The translations under genes and the position numbers were made by a program. The notes beneath the pieces are model-generated. The model was not told the origin of the DNA. It did not search any database and saw nothing but the letters and a program-made list of their open reading frames with translations. From NCBI RefSeq assembly GCF_010501065.1, contig NZ_QVMM01000011.1, forward strand, positions 56,190-120,189: a DNA stretch of 64,000 bases, given 5' to 3'. This DNA comes from Dysgonomonas sp. 216 (lineage in GTDB: Bacteria > Bacteroidota > Bacteroidia > Bacteroidales > Dysgonomonadaceae). This document shows positions 53,536 to 63,774 of this stretch, piece after piece (position 1 is the stretch's first letter; every line of letters begins with the position of its first letter).

Positions 53536-54864
53536 TCACTTACCTGAGAAATTTACTTTTAATATGTCAGATGTTTTTTCGGTTATCTTGAAACGGTCGT
53601 CCATTCGTTCGCCTATTATCCATATTATTTTATTATCGGCCGAGCATAGTAACCATACATCCTCCTTATCGACGATACTAAATTTTCGGTCCGAAAAATA
53701 ATCACTTAATTTTTTAGAACCTTTCATCCCAAGAGGTACAAATTTGTCACCAAGTTTCCACTTTCTTATTTGCAAAGGGTAAGTAATCTTCGACAGATCG
53801 GCATATAAAGTATTTTTGTCTCTAGTTATTTCTAATATATCTTCTTTTATATGTTTAGAGAATCTCAACTCTATCGGGTTTGATATATATGTGTTTGTAA
53901 ATTGTACTTCATACTCTGTATTGTCTGAAGTGTAAGTTTGTTCGTTTATTATGAGAAAATTACGATCTTTAATTAACCGAAAATTATCGGAGTAGAATGT
54001 TTTTCCTGACAATCCGCTTATAGAATTGAATATGTTATTTATAGTGTCGGAATTAAATCCTAATGGATGGAGAATTTCGAACAGGATAGTTTTGGCTCCC
54101 TTCTCTTTCAACAATAGTTCTATATCTATTTTTCTGCCATCGAAAACTTGGTTTGTAATATTGCATACATGTTCGGTATAGATTGTTTCAACCTCAGACA
54201 GGTATTCCGATGTACGGCTGATAGCTTCTTTAGCCGATGGGTTTATTTTTTCGAGTAAGGGTATTATCTCAAGCCTTATTTTATTTCTTGTATATATGTT
54301 TTCAGCATTTGTGCTGTCTGTTATAAAAGGGATTTTATTTTCGTTAAGGTAATCAAGTATTTCGTGTCGAGACAGACAAAGCAGAGGACGCACTATCTGG
54401 TTGTTTTTAGGAGGTATTCCTGTTAGTCCCCTTATTCCGGTGCCTCTTATCAGATTAATCAGCACAGTTTCGATAGAATCGTCCTGATGGTGACCGACAG
54501 CTATATAATCGGCATTATGTTCTTCTTTTATGGTTTCGAACCAATTATACCTTAACTCGCGTGCTGCCATTTCTAAAGAAACGGATTTTTCTTTCATGTA
54601 AGCATAGGTATCGAATGATGTTGATATGTAGGGTATGTTTTTGTATTGACAATAACCTTCAACAAATCTTTCATCCCGGTTCGACTCTTCTCCTCTCAAG
54701 TGAAAATTGCAGTGCGCCGCAATGCAATTGTATTCCAGATTGGTTAAAATAGAAAGCAAAGCCATTGAATCGGCACCTCCACTGAGCCCGATAATAATTA
54801 TACTATTGGGCGATAGTAAATTTTGAGATTCGATGTAATTTTTTACTTTTCCTAAAAGTGGCAT
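53536..54864 (-). CDS. tilS: tRNA(Ile)-lysidine synthase
   Basis: TilS changes C34 of the CAT-anticodon tRNA-Ile to lysidine, using ATP. The PP-loop SGGADS is at residues 28-33 of IIIIGLSGGADSMALLSIL. The N-terminal domain also shows AHCNFHLRGEESNRDE and GHHQDDSIETVLINLIRGTG; the C-terminal domain has the WKLGDKFVPLGMKGSKKLSD signature. 442 residues, normal. Confidence 0.95.
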   Translation of the reverse strand: MPLLGKVKNYIESQNLLSPNSIIIIGLSGGADSMALLSILTNLEYNCIAAHCNFHLRGEESNRDERFVEGYCQYKNIPYISTSFDTYAYMKEKSVSLEMAARELRYNWFETIKEEHNADYIAVGHHQDDSIETVLINLIRGTGIRGLTGIPPKNNQIVRPLLCLSRHEILDYLNENKIPFITDSTNAENIYTRNKIRLEIIPLLEKINPSAKEAISRTSEYLSEVETIYTEHVCNITNQVFDGRKIDIELLLKEKGAKTILFEILHPLGFNSDTINNIFNSISGLSGKTFYSDNFRLIKDRNFLIINEQTYTSDNTEYEVQFTNTYISNPIELRFSKHIKEDILEITRDKNTLYADLSKITYPLQIRKWKLGDKFVPLGMKGSKKLSDYFSDRKFSIVDKEDVWLLCSADNKIIWIIGERMDDRFKITEKTSDILKVNFSGK

Positions 54865-55051
54865 ATCTTACTATTTAAAGTTATTATATCTGACTATAAT
54901 AATGTACTTGTTTTAATATGTTCTGTCTTGTGCTTTTATAAAAACCTGACAGTTCTGACAGTTTTTCTCTTTTTTCGAAATAGCTTTATTTTTGATGATA
55001 AAGAGTTTTGATAAGCAGAATTATCTGTCGATATAAAGATAAAAAAGAGTA

Positions 55052-56230
55052 TTATAATTTCTCACAAATAAGGAGAACCTTTTTGTTGTCAGACAGTGTT
55101 GTTGCAAATATATATATATCCCCGCCATCTTTAACCGAAATTTTCTTCTTTATTTTGTCTACTGATAATGGAAAATTTCGTGCCGATATATTAGCTTTAG
55201 ATATATTAGTAAGGGCTGACTTTATTTCTTTTTTATTGAATGTAATGCAGTTCTGAACAATAAACTTCCGTCCCGGAAAATCTTCGATATGTTCGTTCGC
55301 TGTATATAAATGGCTGTTTGGATGTAATTTGAGGAGTTTGAAATCGGAGCAAAGCTTTTTGTAAGCTCCAGCCTTCATTACCGAAGTATTAGGTTCGTAT
55401 AAATATAGTAACGCTTTGTCTGAGAAGCGGGCTGTCGTATCACTTTCTTCTGTTTTCGTAAAACTGTATTTTTCGGTCTTACTATTTGATATATTTATAC
55501 AATGAAATATAGGTTCAATGTTTTGGTTATACTTGTCTTTTATAAAAAGCAATTCTTTGCATTCGTTGTTTACACTTATAACATGAACTTCGGATATATT
55601 TTTCAAATGCTTTATTGCCGCCGATATATCGAGCATAGGCGATAGTTTTATTATTGTTCGTCTGCTTTTAGCGTCGAAATAATCATCTAGCTCAATTATA
55701 TTGGGGGAACACTCTTCTATTAACACAGTTTTCTTTCCTTTAGTATCGCGTCTGCCCGGATCGATAAAAATAGTGTCGACAGAATCCATCTGTAACAAGT
55801 GCGATTTAGCATCGGTGTTTATGACGATACTATTGGCTAGTTTCAGCTTATCGAAATTGTGCTTTGCAAGTTCAGCAAGTTCTGGTTGTTGTTCTACATA
55901 AACAGCTTGCCCGTTAAATTGACGTGACATGAATGAAAAGTCTACACCTAAACCTCCGGTAAGGTCGACAAGCGTGCCACCAGAACACAGGTTGGCTTTA
56001 TAGATAGCTGTGTGTTCGGAAGAGCACTGTTCTAAAGACAGATGTGGAGGATATATGATTTCCTTATTGGCATACCACGACGGAATTTTATTTCGGGCTA
56101 TCTGACGACCTGCTATCTGACTAACAGCAAAAGATATATCTATATCGGGATGACGTTTGCTTTGCAGTGCCAACGAACGAACATCGTCGTTTTCGTGTTC
56201 CGATATAAATTGCAGAGTTTTACTGTTCAT
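55052..56230 (-). CDS. Class I SAM-dependent methyltransferase (THUMP-like C-terminal domain)
   Basis: This 392-residue protein has a Rossmann methyltransferase core: motif I VDLTGGLGVDFSFMS, acidic VEQQPELAELAKHN, and a catalytic-type TIFIDPGRRDTKGKK. The C-terminal part (KLHPNSHLYTANEHIEDFPG, then GGDIYIFATTLSDNKKVLLI) resembles the THUMP-like domain of this family, which suggests an RNA substrate. Its ATG shares one base with the tamB stop (TAATG), coupling it to the envelope gene upstream; the reason is unclear. Confidence 0.85.
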   Translation of the reverse strand: MNSKTLQFISEHENDDVRSLALQSKRHPDIDISFAVSQIAGRQIARNKIPSWYANKEIIYPPHLSLEQCSSEHTAIYKANLCSGGTLVDLTGGLGVDFSFMSRQFNGQAVYVEQQPELAELAKHNFDKLKLANSIVINTDAKSHLLQMDSVDTIFIDPGRRDTKGKKTVLIEECSPNIIELDDYFDAKSRRTIIKLSPMLDISAAIKHLKNISEVHVISVNNECKELLFIKDKYNQNIEPIFHCINISNSKTEKYSFTKTEESDTTARFSDKALLYLYEPNTSVMKAGAYKKLCSDFKLLKLHPNSHLYTANEHIEDFPGRKFIVQNCITFNKKEIKSALTNISKANISARNFPLSVDKIKKKISVKDGGDIYIFATTLSDNKKVLLICEKL

Positions 56231-59200
56231 TATTCTTTTATTCTGATAAAAGCGCCTAAAGAACTTCCTTTCGTTGTTGAGTCGGGTAGGAGGGGTTGTA
56301 TCGTATCTCTTTGTAGGGTAGGGTATGTTAATCTTGGTTTTGACCTTATTCCGAATAAATCTTTAAGACCATCAAAATCTTTTTTATACATAATACCTAT
56401 GCCCTGTGTTTGTATGGCAGATGTTCCTTCCGAACCTCCATTTCCGATAAGATAGTATTTTTCGTTATAACGATTGTAAGCTTTTAGCCTCCATGTCCCG
56501 ATTTTGTTCAATAAAACTTCTATATCTACATCGCCAATAAATGCCGCTTGCGTTTGTGGATTGTCTTTATATCCGAAATTGCCATTTAGCAATACTCTGT
56601 TGTTTAATAGTTGGCTCGAAAGCAGTAATTCTACTTCGGTACTAGTGAATTCCGAATCGCTGGTACGAATGTTTGTTCCTACTTGCCATCTGTCGTCGAT
56701 CATACTTAATATTTTACTCAACTGGGTTGATAAGGTGGCAGATGCAAGTGAGGCAAAGTCGTTGGTCTTGTTTTCTATATTGGCATAGTTAGGCGTATAA
56801 AACTTCGACAACAACAGCAAATATACCATTTGCCTGTTTATCATATCAGGATCGTTCATTAAACTTTTGACTTGTCGTTGTACTTCAGGGTTTACCGATG
56901 GTAAAACTACATCAAAAGCAATATTCGGGTGGCGTAATTCGCCTGTTATATTCAGTATACACTCTACCGGAACAGTATATTGTCCTGAGTTTACAGCCAG
57001 ATTTTGGTCAAGGTCACTAAGGTTTGCATTCAGGTGATAAATAGCATCTATATTAAGATTTGCCTGAAAAGGATCTCCCCTGAATAATACAGAGCTACCA
57101 GACCGAATGTTAAATTTTTTTTCGATTATTTTTTGAAAAGTGAAATTATAACTACCCTGATTTATTGTATAGTTACCGAATAATTGTGGCGACGTTTTTG
57201 TCCCCCATACAAACTGCATTGCACCGGAGCCCGAACTTCGAAGCATATCGCCTCCCACAGGGTCCATAACCAACTCTACAGTTGCGTCGGGGGTTGCATC
57301 TATATATAATGAAATATTGATGCCTATTCCCGATTCGGTTTTTATCACGTTTTCAGTATTTGTTCTTTCTTTCTTTTTTTCGGCAGAAGGTTCTTGCTTA
57401 ATGTCTTCGGTTTTATATGTTATGAAAGAATAACTATCAATGGTTTCTTCCATAAAATTCATGATTATCTTTGTATTTGCATCGGTTTTTAACTGAGCAT
57501 CGATGTTTACTTCCTGTTCGTCTCCACTGATACTGCCCGAGCCCGAAGCAAATACTTTTCCATAAAACATAGGATTGTGGCGCGATGAAGCATTATATAG
57601 CATAAAATTACTACCTTGCATATCGACATAATACATGAAATTAGCAAAAAAGTCGTGCACAACTTTACCACTAATGTTTGCTGTATTATTGAGAGGATCG
57701 GAAAATTTAATGTTATTGAAATAAATGAGGTCTTTTTTCATAAAAATGGTGTCGGTAAACGTATAGTACGTATTTAGGAAGTTTATTCCCAGACTACCAT
57801 TTTCGATAAAAGCCTTACCTTCTACCGTAACATTTTTAAAATTTCCGTATAGTTTAACTTTTCCACTACCTTTTCCTTTTACGTTGTTGAACAGCGACGA
57901 AACATATTTATTCAGAAATCCTACATTGACATCTTTTGCGTCAAAATTTATAGATAATTCCTGATTTATAGGGTTTATATATCCGTCTATCAGCGTGTTT
58001 TTATTATCCTCGTTTATCAGGTTACCTTTCAGTAGAATTTTTTTGGTGGCTTCGTCCAGTTCGCTGTAGAGGTTGAGGTTGCCCAATGGTGCATTATTAA
58101 ACATAAATCCCGAAACATCGAGTTTTATATTTGCGTATGGGTTTTCTTCGATGCTTGAGGCATATAGCGTTCCTGTGGCTTTTCCACCAAAGTTTAGCGC
58201 ATCAATAGCCAAAGTATTAAATACATATTCGAGATTTATATTTTTTAGATTGGCATATAGTATGTCCTGTGGATTGTATTTTGAATATTGGCCGTTGATA
58301 TTTACCGACTGGCTGTTTATATGGTCGTGTATGTTGAAGTTGTTAACCGATATATATTTGCTATTAATATGTATTAGAGCCGGATCTATTTGCCAAAGAG
58401 TATCGTTTAGTACCATATTGGATGGGAATATCTCAATATCGGTCTGTAATGGGTCATTTTTATCTTCTTTCGTAAATTTTGCAGAAGCCAAAATGTCTCC
58501 GTAAAATTTATTTCGGCTATTGTTTGTGAATGATATTTTAGATTTGATGGTATTGTTACTTGCCGAAAGATTTAACAGTACATTGTTTTGAACGTTATTT
58601 TTAGCTGTAACAACAGTCGAGATGTTAGCTATAATACTGTCTCCTATATTGCTAATGTGGAGTTTCGATGATTTGAGCTTAGCACCGGCTATTTTGCCTG
58701 CGGGATAATCAATGTTAAGCTCAATTTTATCTGTGATATTATTATACGAACCGGTTATCTCGGTTTTTTCGGAAACAGTAAATGGAAGCGAAAATATATC
58801 GCTTATGTTTTCGGTATTAGCTACCGATAGTTTTAGGCTCAAGGCATTATTTTCTGTTTCCTTTTTTGCGTTGTGTGTATGTGTGATCAGAGCCGGAAGA
58901 TAAGGTTGTAATGTATGCATTATACTACGCCCCATTGTCGTAAATGAATATTTGCCAATAACTTCTCCATTTAGTATGTCGGATGATATTTTAAGGTGTT
59001 TGTCAGATGACAGACCTGATGCTTCGATTAGTAATTTATCGATATGAATATTTTTTTCGTTTCGGTAAAAACGAACAGAATCGATACTTAAATATCCAAT
59101 AGCATTGTCGATGTTACTTCCCGCGAAGTTTGCGTCTATATTTAACGATAGGTATGAGTTAATGTATTTGTCGGATAAGTGAAGTTTATCTAATCTTAGG

Positions 59201-60768
59201 TTTTTTAGGCGGGAAACGAAATTCAATTCGGGCTGCTTTTTTGACAGGTCAAATATTCCACTCATATCCAAGTAGACATTTTCGTCGTCTATCAGCAATT
59301 CGCCTTCGGCTTTCCGGTTGTTGTACGTACCGTTCAATATTATATTGTTATACTGATAATTTTTATATTCGAATTTTTCAATAGTACCTTTTACCAATCC
59401 TCCTATTTGCTTGTTCTGAGGTTGTTTTAGATCGACCGATAAATTGAAGGATAATACACCTAAGTCGTTATTTGCGATAAGGTTGCCCAACTCGAATTCT
59501 TTTGTCGAAACATTACCTTTAAAGTACGATTTAATTCCATTACCATTTCCGAAACCAAACAGAAGGTCGGTTTGTATGTGACCTAGTTCGGTTTTTAGCA
59601 GTCCTTTAGCTTTTAGTTTTTCCAGATATCCCGAAATGTCGCCATGAAACGAAATTTTACCTAAGTTAAGTATCTGGTCGGGCACATTTACATTGAGGTT
59701 GGTAGCTATGCCGCTTATGCCTTCGGGTGTAATATAAAGTTCGTCTACACTTCCTTTCAGATACAGTTCACTAACATCCCTCAGATTTAATATTTGTGCA
59801 TTGGCTCTAAGCTGCATCTTATCTCCATAATCAAGAGATAATTCCGATACAGTGAAATCTCGGATTTTACCCGAAGCTTTCGTTTTGAAATATATCCTGT
59901 CGTAGAAATAGCTCAGTGCGGGAACAAATGCCGATATGTCTTTGGGGGTTATGTATGATGATTGAATGTCGCATACAAACTCCATATTGTTAATAAGTTC
60001 TTGCGGGGTTTGCGATTCGTGTAACTTAACTTCGCATTTATCGAATTGCAGATTCGATTTAGGTAATTCTAACTGAAAGTTTTTAACCGATAAGTCTTTT
60101 CCTTGTGTAACAAGTCTTACGATGAGGTTCTTTATTTCTATTCCGCTTTTTTCTTTCAGACTTAATTGCTTGATTTGTATATTCAACGAATCGGGCTGTA
60201 ACGATTTGAGCGACAGCCGGGCATTAATATCGGTAGCATGAATATGGTTTGCATCGAATATGCCGTCTTTTTTGAATGGTTTACTGTGGATGTCAAAATT
60301 GAAACTTCCGTCTGCTAAACTTACCGAGTTTATTTTTACATCGAATTTTGTTTTTTTCTCTGTATTGTCGGACTTAAAGGCGTCTATTACAAATTGAATG
60401 TTTAGGGGCGACGAAGATGTTTCTTTTGACAGATAAACATCAAAGAAGTTCAGTTTTACAGCATTTATTGTTATTTTATTCCTCAGTAAAGGCAAGAGGG
60501 CTACTTTAGCGTACAACTTTTTAGCCTTCAGTATTTGTTCGTTTTCCCGATCGTATAGCTCAACGCCATTAAGTTCAATAGTATTGAATGGTTGAAAATG
60601 TAGTTTTTCAATATTCAATTCAGTGTTTAGTTTTGCTTTTAACTCGGTAACAACAACCTCCTTAATCCTTTCTTGTACCGAAGACATGTTCAGAATACCG
60701 AATAGTAAGGTGATAAGTCCGAATATTATCCCTACAAAGCTGAGAAATATGTACTTGAAGCGTTTAAT
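56230..60768 (-). CDS. tamB: Translocation/assembly module protein TamB (starts with ATT)
   Basis: TamB-family proteins (AsmA-like, DUF490) span the periplasm as a long beta groove and move phospholipids between membranes or help outer-membrane assembly. The C-terminal TamB domain is clear (GSGAMQFVWGTKTSPQLFGN, FNIRSGSSVLFRGDPFQANL, DRWQVGTNI). The first ATG is at 60687, but it would drop the signal anchor: in-frame upstream codons encode IKRFKYIFLSFVGIIFGLIT, matching the usual MKRF... start. The only codon fitting is ATT at 60768; a TAA lies just upstream. A perfect promoter at 60802-60832 leaves room for a short leader. About 1512 residues. Confidence 0.88.
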   Translation of the reverse strand: MKRFKYIFLSFVGIIFGLITLLFGILNMSSVQERIKEVVVTELKAKLNTELNIEKLHFQPFNTIELNGVELYDRENEQILKAKKLYAKVALLPLLRNKITINAVKLNFFDVYLSKETSSSPLNIQFVIDAFKSDNTEKKTKFDVKINSVSLADGSFNFDIHSKPFKKDGIFDANHIHATDINARLSLKSLQPDSLNIQIKQLSLKEKSGIEIKNLIVRLVTQGKDLSVKNFQLELPKSNLQFDKCEVKLHESQTPQELINNMEFVCDIQSSYITPKDISAFVPALSYFYDRIYFKTKASGKIRDFTVSELSLDYGDKMQLRANAQILNLRDVSELYLKGSVDELYITPEGISGIATNLNVNVPDQILNLGKISFHGDISGYLEKLKAKGLLKTELGHIQTDLLFGFGNGNGIKSYFKGNVSTKEFELGNLIANNDLGVLSFNLSVDLKQPQNKQIGGLVKGTIEKFEYKNYQYNNIILNGTYNNRKAEGELLIDDENVYLDMSGIFDLSKKQPELNFVSRLKNLRLDKLHLSDKYINSYLSLNIDANFAGSNIDNAIGYLSIDSVRFYRNEKNIHIDKLLIEASGLSSDKHLKISSDILNGEVIGKYSFTTMGRSIMHTLQPYLPALITHTHNAKKETENNALSLKLSVANTENISDIFSLPFTVSEKTEITGSYNNITDKIELNIDYPAGKIAGAKLKSSKLHISNIGDSIIANISTVVTAKNNVQNNVLLNLSASNNTIKSKISFTNNSRNKFYGDILASAKFTKEDKNDPLQTDIEIFPSNMVLNDTLWQIDPALIHINSKYISVNNFNIHDHINSQSVNINGQYSKYNPQDILYANLKNINLEYVFNTLAIDALNFGGKATGTLYASSIEENPYANIKLDVSGFMFNNAPLGNLNLYSELDEATKKILLKGNLINEDNKNTLIDGYINPINQELSINFDAKDVNVGFLNKYVSSLFNNVKGKGSGKVKLYGNFKNVTVEGKAFIENGSLGINFLNTYYTFTDTIFMKKDLIYFNNIKFSDPLNNTANISGKVVHDFFANFMYYVDMQGSNFMLYNASSRHNPMFYGKVFASGSGSISGDEQEVNIDAQLKTDANTKIIMNFMEETIDSYSFITYKTEDIKQEPSAEKKKERTNTENVIKTESGIGINISLYIDATPDATVELVMDPVGGDMLRSSGSGAMQFVWGTKTSPQLFGNYTINQGSYNFTFQKIIEKKFNIRSGSSVLFRGDPFQANLNIDAIYHLNANLSDLDQNLAVNSGQYTVPVECILNITGELRHPNIAFDVVLPSVNPEVQRQVKSLMNDPDMINRQMVYLLLLSKFYTPNYANIENKTNDFASLASATLSTQLSKILSMIDDRWQVGTNIRTSDSEFTSTEVELLLSSQLLNNRVLLNGNFGYKDNPQTQAAFIGDVDIEVLLNKIGTWRLKAYNRYNEKYYLIGNGGSEGTSAIQTQGIGIMYKKDFDGLKDLFGIRSKPRLTYPTLQRDTIQPLLPDSTTKGSSLGAFIRIKE

Positions 60769-60801
60769 ACTTGCTTGTTTTTAACTGATTAGTAGATTTG
60801 T

Positions 60802-60832
60802 CAAAGGTACTCCCGATTTATTAAATCCCAAA
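60802..60832 (-). promoter_or_regulatory. Consensus promoter of tamB
   Basis: On the minus strand TTTG (60832-60829), 19 nt, TACCTTTG (60809-60802). It places the transcript start at about 60795, just upstream of the ATT at 60768, so the coding part cannot begin further upstream. Confidence 0.75.
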
Positions 60833-61010
60833 GACCCTTTGCGCCTAAAACCAAGATACAAAAATATAAAAAGCGTATTGATTATCGGGTCTGAATTTAC
60901 TAATAAAGAATAATTTTTATTGAATAAATTAGAGTATGGATATTGCTATTTCGGATTTAGAGCCGGGCTTTTTTCTTTTAGTCAATTGTTCTGAGGTAAA
61001 GCTCGTTTTT

Positions 61011-62441
61011 TTAATTGAGTAGCAGGGTTTCTATTGCTTTTATTATTTCGCGTCGTGAGTCTTGTTTGAAATTGTTTACTATAACAGAGAATACATATTT
61101 CTTTTGCCCGTCTATAATATATCCTGCATAACATTGTACATTAGCTATGCTACCACTTTTTATATAGGCTTTTCCTTCAAGGCGTGTGCCTTTTAGCAGG
61201 TTACGTACAGTACCTTCTTGTCCGGCTTTGGGAAATGAAGCAATAAATGTATCGCTGTATTTACTTTTGGTATACATGTATCGAAGTACGTTACACATAA
61301 ATTCGGAATTGACAGCATTTGAGGGCGATAGGCCGCATCCGTCATACATAAATAATCCGCTTGTATCTATGCCTTTCTCTTCCCACCAGCTTTTTATGGA
61401 TTTAATTCCGTCAACTAAAGGTTCGGCGTTTTTTGAGGTTTTGTTCTGATGCTTTCCTATTTCACGAATAAGATGTTCGGCATAATGGTTGTTACTTCTT
61501 ACATTAACAACTCGGATGATTGTTGATAAAGGTACTGAATAATGTGTATAGAAAATCTCTGAGGCTTCAGTCTCAAAAGAATTGTTATTCTCAGAATTTA
61601 TGCGGGTTGTTGATACGTTATTAATACCGAAGCCTTCAATTTTTAATCTGTCGGCTAAAAAATGTCCGAGAAATAAGCCCGGATCGGGTATATCCCCTTT
61701 TATGCTGAACAGGCTTCTCCCGCTTGGTATATCTCCGGTTAACAGGCGCTTATAAGAAAATGGTTCGCCTATTATATATCCATTATCGTTTCCTGTTGTG
61801 TTTAGTTCTAGTGTATTAATAAATGTAAGTCCCGGAATATGTGGGTCTGTTTTAATAATCTCGGGACGGGATTCTTTATTTTTTGTGTTGAAGAATAATT
61901 TGTAGGTGTTGTCTAAAATACTGATTCCATAACTACCGGCAGCATAATAGTTTCCCATGTCTTCGCGTATCCATTTTCGGGATACACCTTTATAGCCGAA
62001 ATAGCTATCGTCGACAATGATATTTAGTGCCGATGGCTTAATTTGCTTTTTTATGGCATTAATCCATTCGTCGAGAAAATCATGTGACGAATTTGATGTT
62101 ATATATCCGCTACCTAATGTTGGGTCTCCCCATCCACGAATAACTATTGTGTTATTACTGTCTTTTTTTACGGCTAACTCGGTTTTAAAGCGATGTTGGT
62201 TTCCTAATACTTCTAAAGCTGTTGCTGTTGTTATAATTTTCAGTGTTGAAGCGGGTGTTAGCGATTGCTTTTTGTTGAACGACATTATTTCGTTCCCTTC
62301 CATATCTTGTATGCAAATACTTACTCCGGCATTTAAAAGACTTTTGTTCTGGGTAAATGCTGCGATCTTGGCATTGTTTTGTGCCGAGGCCGAAATGAAG
62401 TGTATTATAAGGCTGATAATTAGTATACTTGCTTTTTGCAT
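61011..62441 (-). CDS. dacB: D-alanyl-D-alanine carboxypeptidase/endopeptidase (PBP4 type)
   Basis: This class C low-molecular-mass penicillin-binding protein (peptidase family S13) trims peptidoglycan peptides. It has a signal peptide (MQKASILIISLIIHFISASA), SxxK at Ser65-Lys68 in TPASTLKII, SxN in VRSNNHYAEHL (about 312) and KSG in YIKSGSIANV (about 432). The large insert between SxxK and SxN (about 100-300) is typical of PBP4. 476 residues. It diverges from the AI-2E gene through a 75-nt gap. Confidence 0.95.
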   Translation of the reverse strand: MQKASILIISLIIHFISASAQNNAKIAAFTQNKSLLNAGVSICIQDMEGNEIMSFNKKQSLTPASTLKIITTATALEVLGNQHRFKTELAVKKDSNNTIVIRGWGDPTLGSGYITSNSSHDFLDEWINAIKKQIKPSALNIIVDDSYFGYKGVSRKWIREDMGNYYAAGSYGISILDNTYKLFFNTKNKESRPEIIKTDPHIPGLTFINTLELNTTGNDNGYIIGEPFSYKRLLTGDIPSGRSLFSIKGDIPDPGLFLGHFLADRLKIEGFGINNVSTTRINSENNNSFETEASEIFYTHYSVPLSTIIRVVNVRSNNHYAEHLIREIGKHQNKTSKNAEPLVDGIKSIKSWWEEKGIDTSGLFMYDGCGLSPSNAVNSEFMCNVLRYMYTKSKYSDTFIASFPKAGQEGTVRNLLKGTRLEGKAYIKSGSIANVQCYAGYIIDGQKKYVFSVIVNNFKQDSRREIIKAIETLLLN

Positions 62442-62484
62442 TATGTTATTTTTAGAATTTAATAATTTGTAAACGAAAAAGAAA

Positions 62485-62501
62485 TATCTTTGTCAAAGAT
62501 A
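62485..62501. promoter_or_regulatory. Palindromic pair of back-to-back -7 boxes (dacB and AI-2E gene)
   Basis: TATCTTTG-T-CAAAGATA is a perfect 17-bp palindrome. It contains TATCTTTG on the plus strand (62485-62492) for the AI-2E gene and the same box on the minus strand (62501-62494) for dacB. The two polymerases could not bind at once. Confidence 0.6.
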
Positions 62502-62516
62502 ACAATAGTTTGGGTT

Positions 62517-63683
62517 ATGTATGCGAATTTCGATAGGCCGTTTACATTCGATAGAGTTGTAAGGCTAATAATCAGTACTTTTTTAATATTCTTAGGGATA
62601 TATGTAATATATGTGCTACGTAGCGTTTTGTTGCCATTTTTGTTGGCTTGGCTTATTGCATATATATTGAACCCGATTGTGAGAATTGTGCAGAGCAAAA
62701 TCGGGATCAAAAACCGTATTCTTGCCGTAACATTTACTCTTCTTATTGTGGGGGGAGTTATTGCCGGTATAATTGCTCTATTGATTCCTCTTATCGAAGA
62801 TGAGATAGACCAGATAAACCAATTGGTTTTTAATTATCAAAATCAGTTAAGGTCGCTAAATATAAATATAAATGGCGTTCCTGTGAAAATACAGGATTTT
62901 ATATTAAACAATATTGACTTTAATAAATTGCGTTCGTCGTTAACAAAAGAAAGTGCGACCGAAACTGTTCAGTATCTTATACCTACTATTACAGGTGTTG
63001 TATCGAGAACTATCTCTTTAATATTAAGTATTGCAATTGTGTTTATTGTTATGCTTTATTTGATTTTTATTCTGATTGATTATGATAAGATAAATGAATT
63101 GTGGCGGAATCTTATACCACACCGTTACAGACCATTAGTTAATAAGGTGGTTTTGGATGTAGAGAAAAGTATGAATACATACTTTAGAAATCAGTTTTTT
63201 ATATGTCTTATTCTTTCGGTCTTATATGCAACAGGTTTTCAATTAATAGGATTGCCCTTAGCCATAATTTTAGGAATATTTGTTGGTTTACTTCATATGA
63301 TCCCTTATTTTCAGGTTGTTAGTTTTATACCTGCATTATTGTTATGTTGGTTAAAAGCTTCGCAAGCCGATACTAGCTTTTGGGCGATGCTAGGGTTAGT
63401 TGCATTAGTTTATGTTGTGGTACAAATAGTACTCGAACTGTTTTTAACTCCTCGTATAATGGGAAGGGCTATGGGGTTGAATCCTGCAATTATATTATTG
63501 TCTTTGTCTGTTTGGGGATATCTTCTTGGATTTGTAGGGATGATTATAGCAATACCTTTAACTACATTGTTGCTTTCTTATTATCAGGCGTTTATAAATT
63601 CTGACGATGATGGTAATGGTCAGTATGTAATTAAAACAGAAATAAAGGTAGAGGAAGATATTAAGATTACTGATGCAGATTAG
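62517..63683 (+). CDS. AI-2E family transporter (PerM/YdiK-like membrane protein)
   Basis: This 388-residue polytopic protein has about eight TM helices. The start is ATG 62517 (MYANFDRPFTFDRVVRLIIS); the TTG at 62490 lies inside the -7 box. It shows the family pattern: YVIYVLRSVLLPFLLAWLIA YI-type first hairpin, a helical extracytoplasmic segment (LIPLIEDEIDQINQLVFNYQ) and the C-terminal LELFLTPRIMGRAMGLNPAI followed by two TM helices. Family members export AI-2 or small ions or have unknown roles; no substrate can be assigned. A Glu/Asp-rich tail ends it. Confidence 0.9.
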   Translation: MYANFDRPFTFDRVVRLIISTFLIFLGIYVIYVLRSVLLPFLLAWLIAYILNPIVRIVQSKIGIKNRILAVTFTLLIVGGVIAGIIALLIPLIEDEIDQINQLVFNYQNQLRSLNININGVPVKIQDFILNNIDFNKLRSSLTKESATETVQYLIPTITGVVSRTISLILSIAIVFIVMLYLIFILIDYDKINELWRNLIPHRYRPLVNKVVLDVEKSMNTYFRNQFFICLILSVLYATGFQLIGLPLAIILGIFVGLLHMIPYFQVVSFIPALLLCWLKASQADTSFWAMLGLVALVYVVVQIVLELFLTPRIMGRAMGLNPAIILLSLSVWGYLLGFVGMIIAIPLTTLLLSYYQAFINSDDDGNGQYVIKTEIKVEEDIKITDAD

Positions 63684-63715
63684 TTAAAATAAATGTAAAT
63701 ATTTTAGTCTTAAAA

Positions 63716-63746
63716 TTTGCAATTTAAATAAAAAGGTTTACCTTTG
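63716..63746 (+). promoter_or_regulatory. Consensus promoter of tRNA-Lys
   Basis: TTTG at 63716-63719, 19 nt, TACCTTTG at 63739-63746: a full match, 28 nt before the tRNA. Confidence 0.8.
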
Positions 63747-63774
63747 CACTCGCTTTTGAAAAGCAAAACAGGGA

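Noticed and set aside
54946..54963. Tandem 9-bp direct repeat (CTGACAGTT twice) between tilS and the methyltransferase gene
   Set aside because: Only two copies, not inverted, no box around it that would make it an operator; could be chance slippage.
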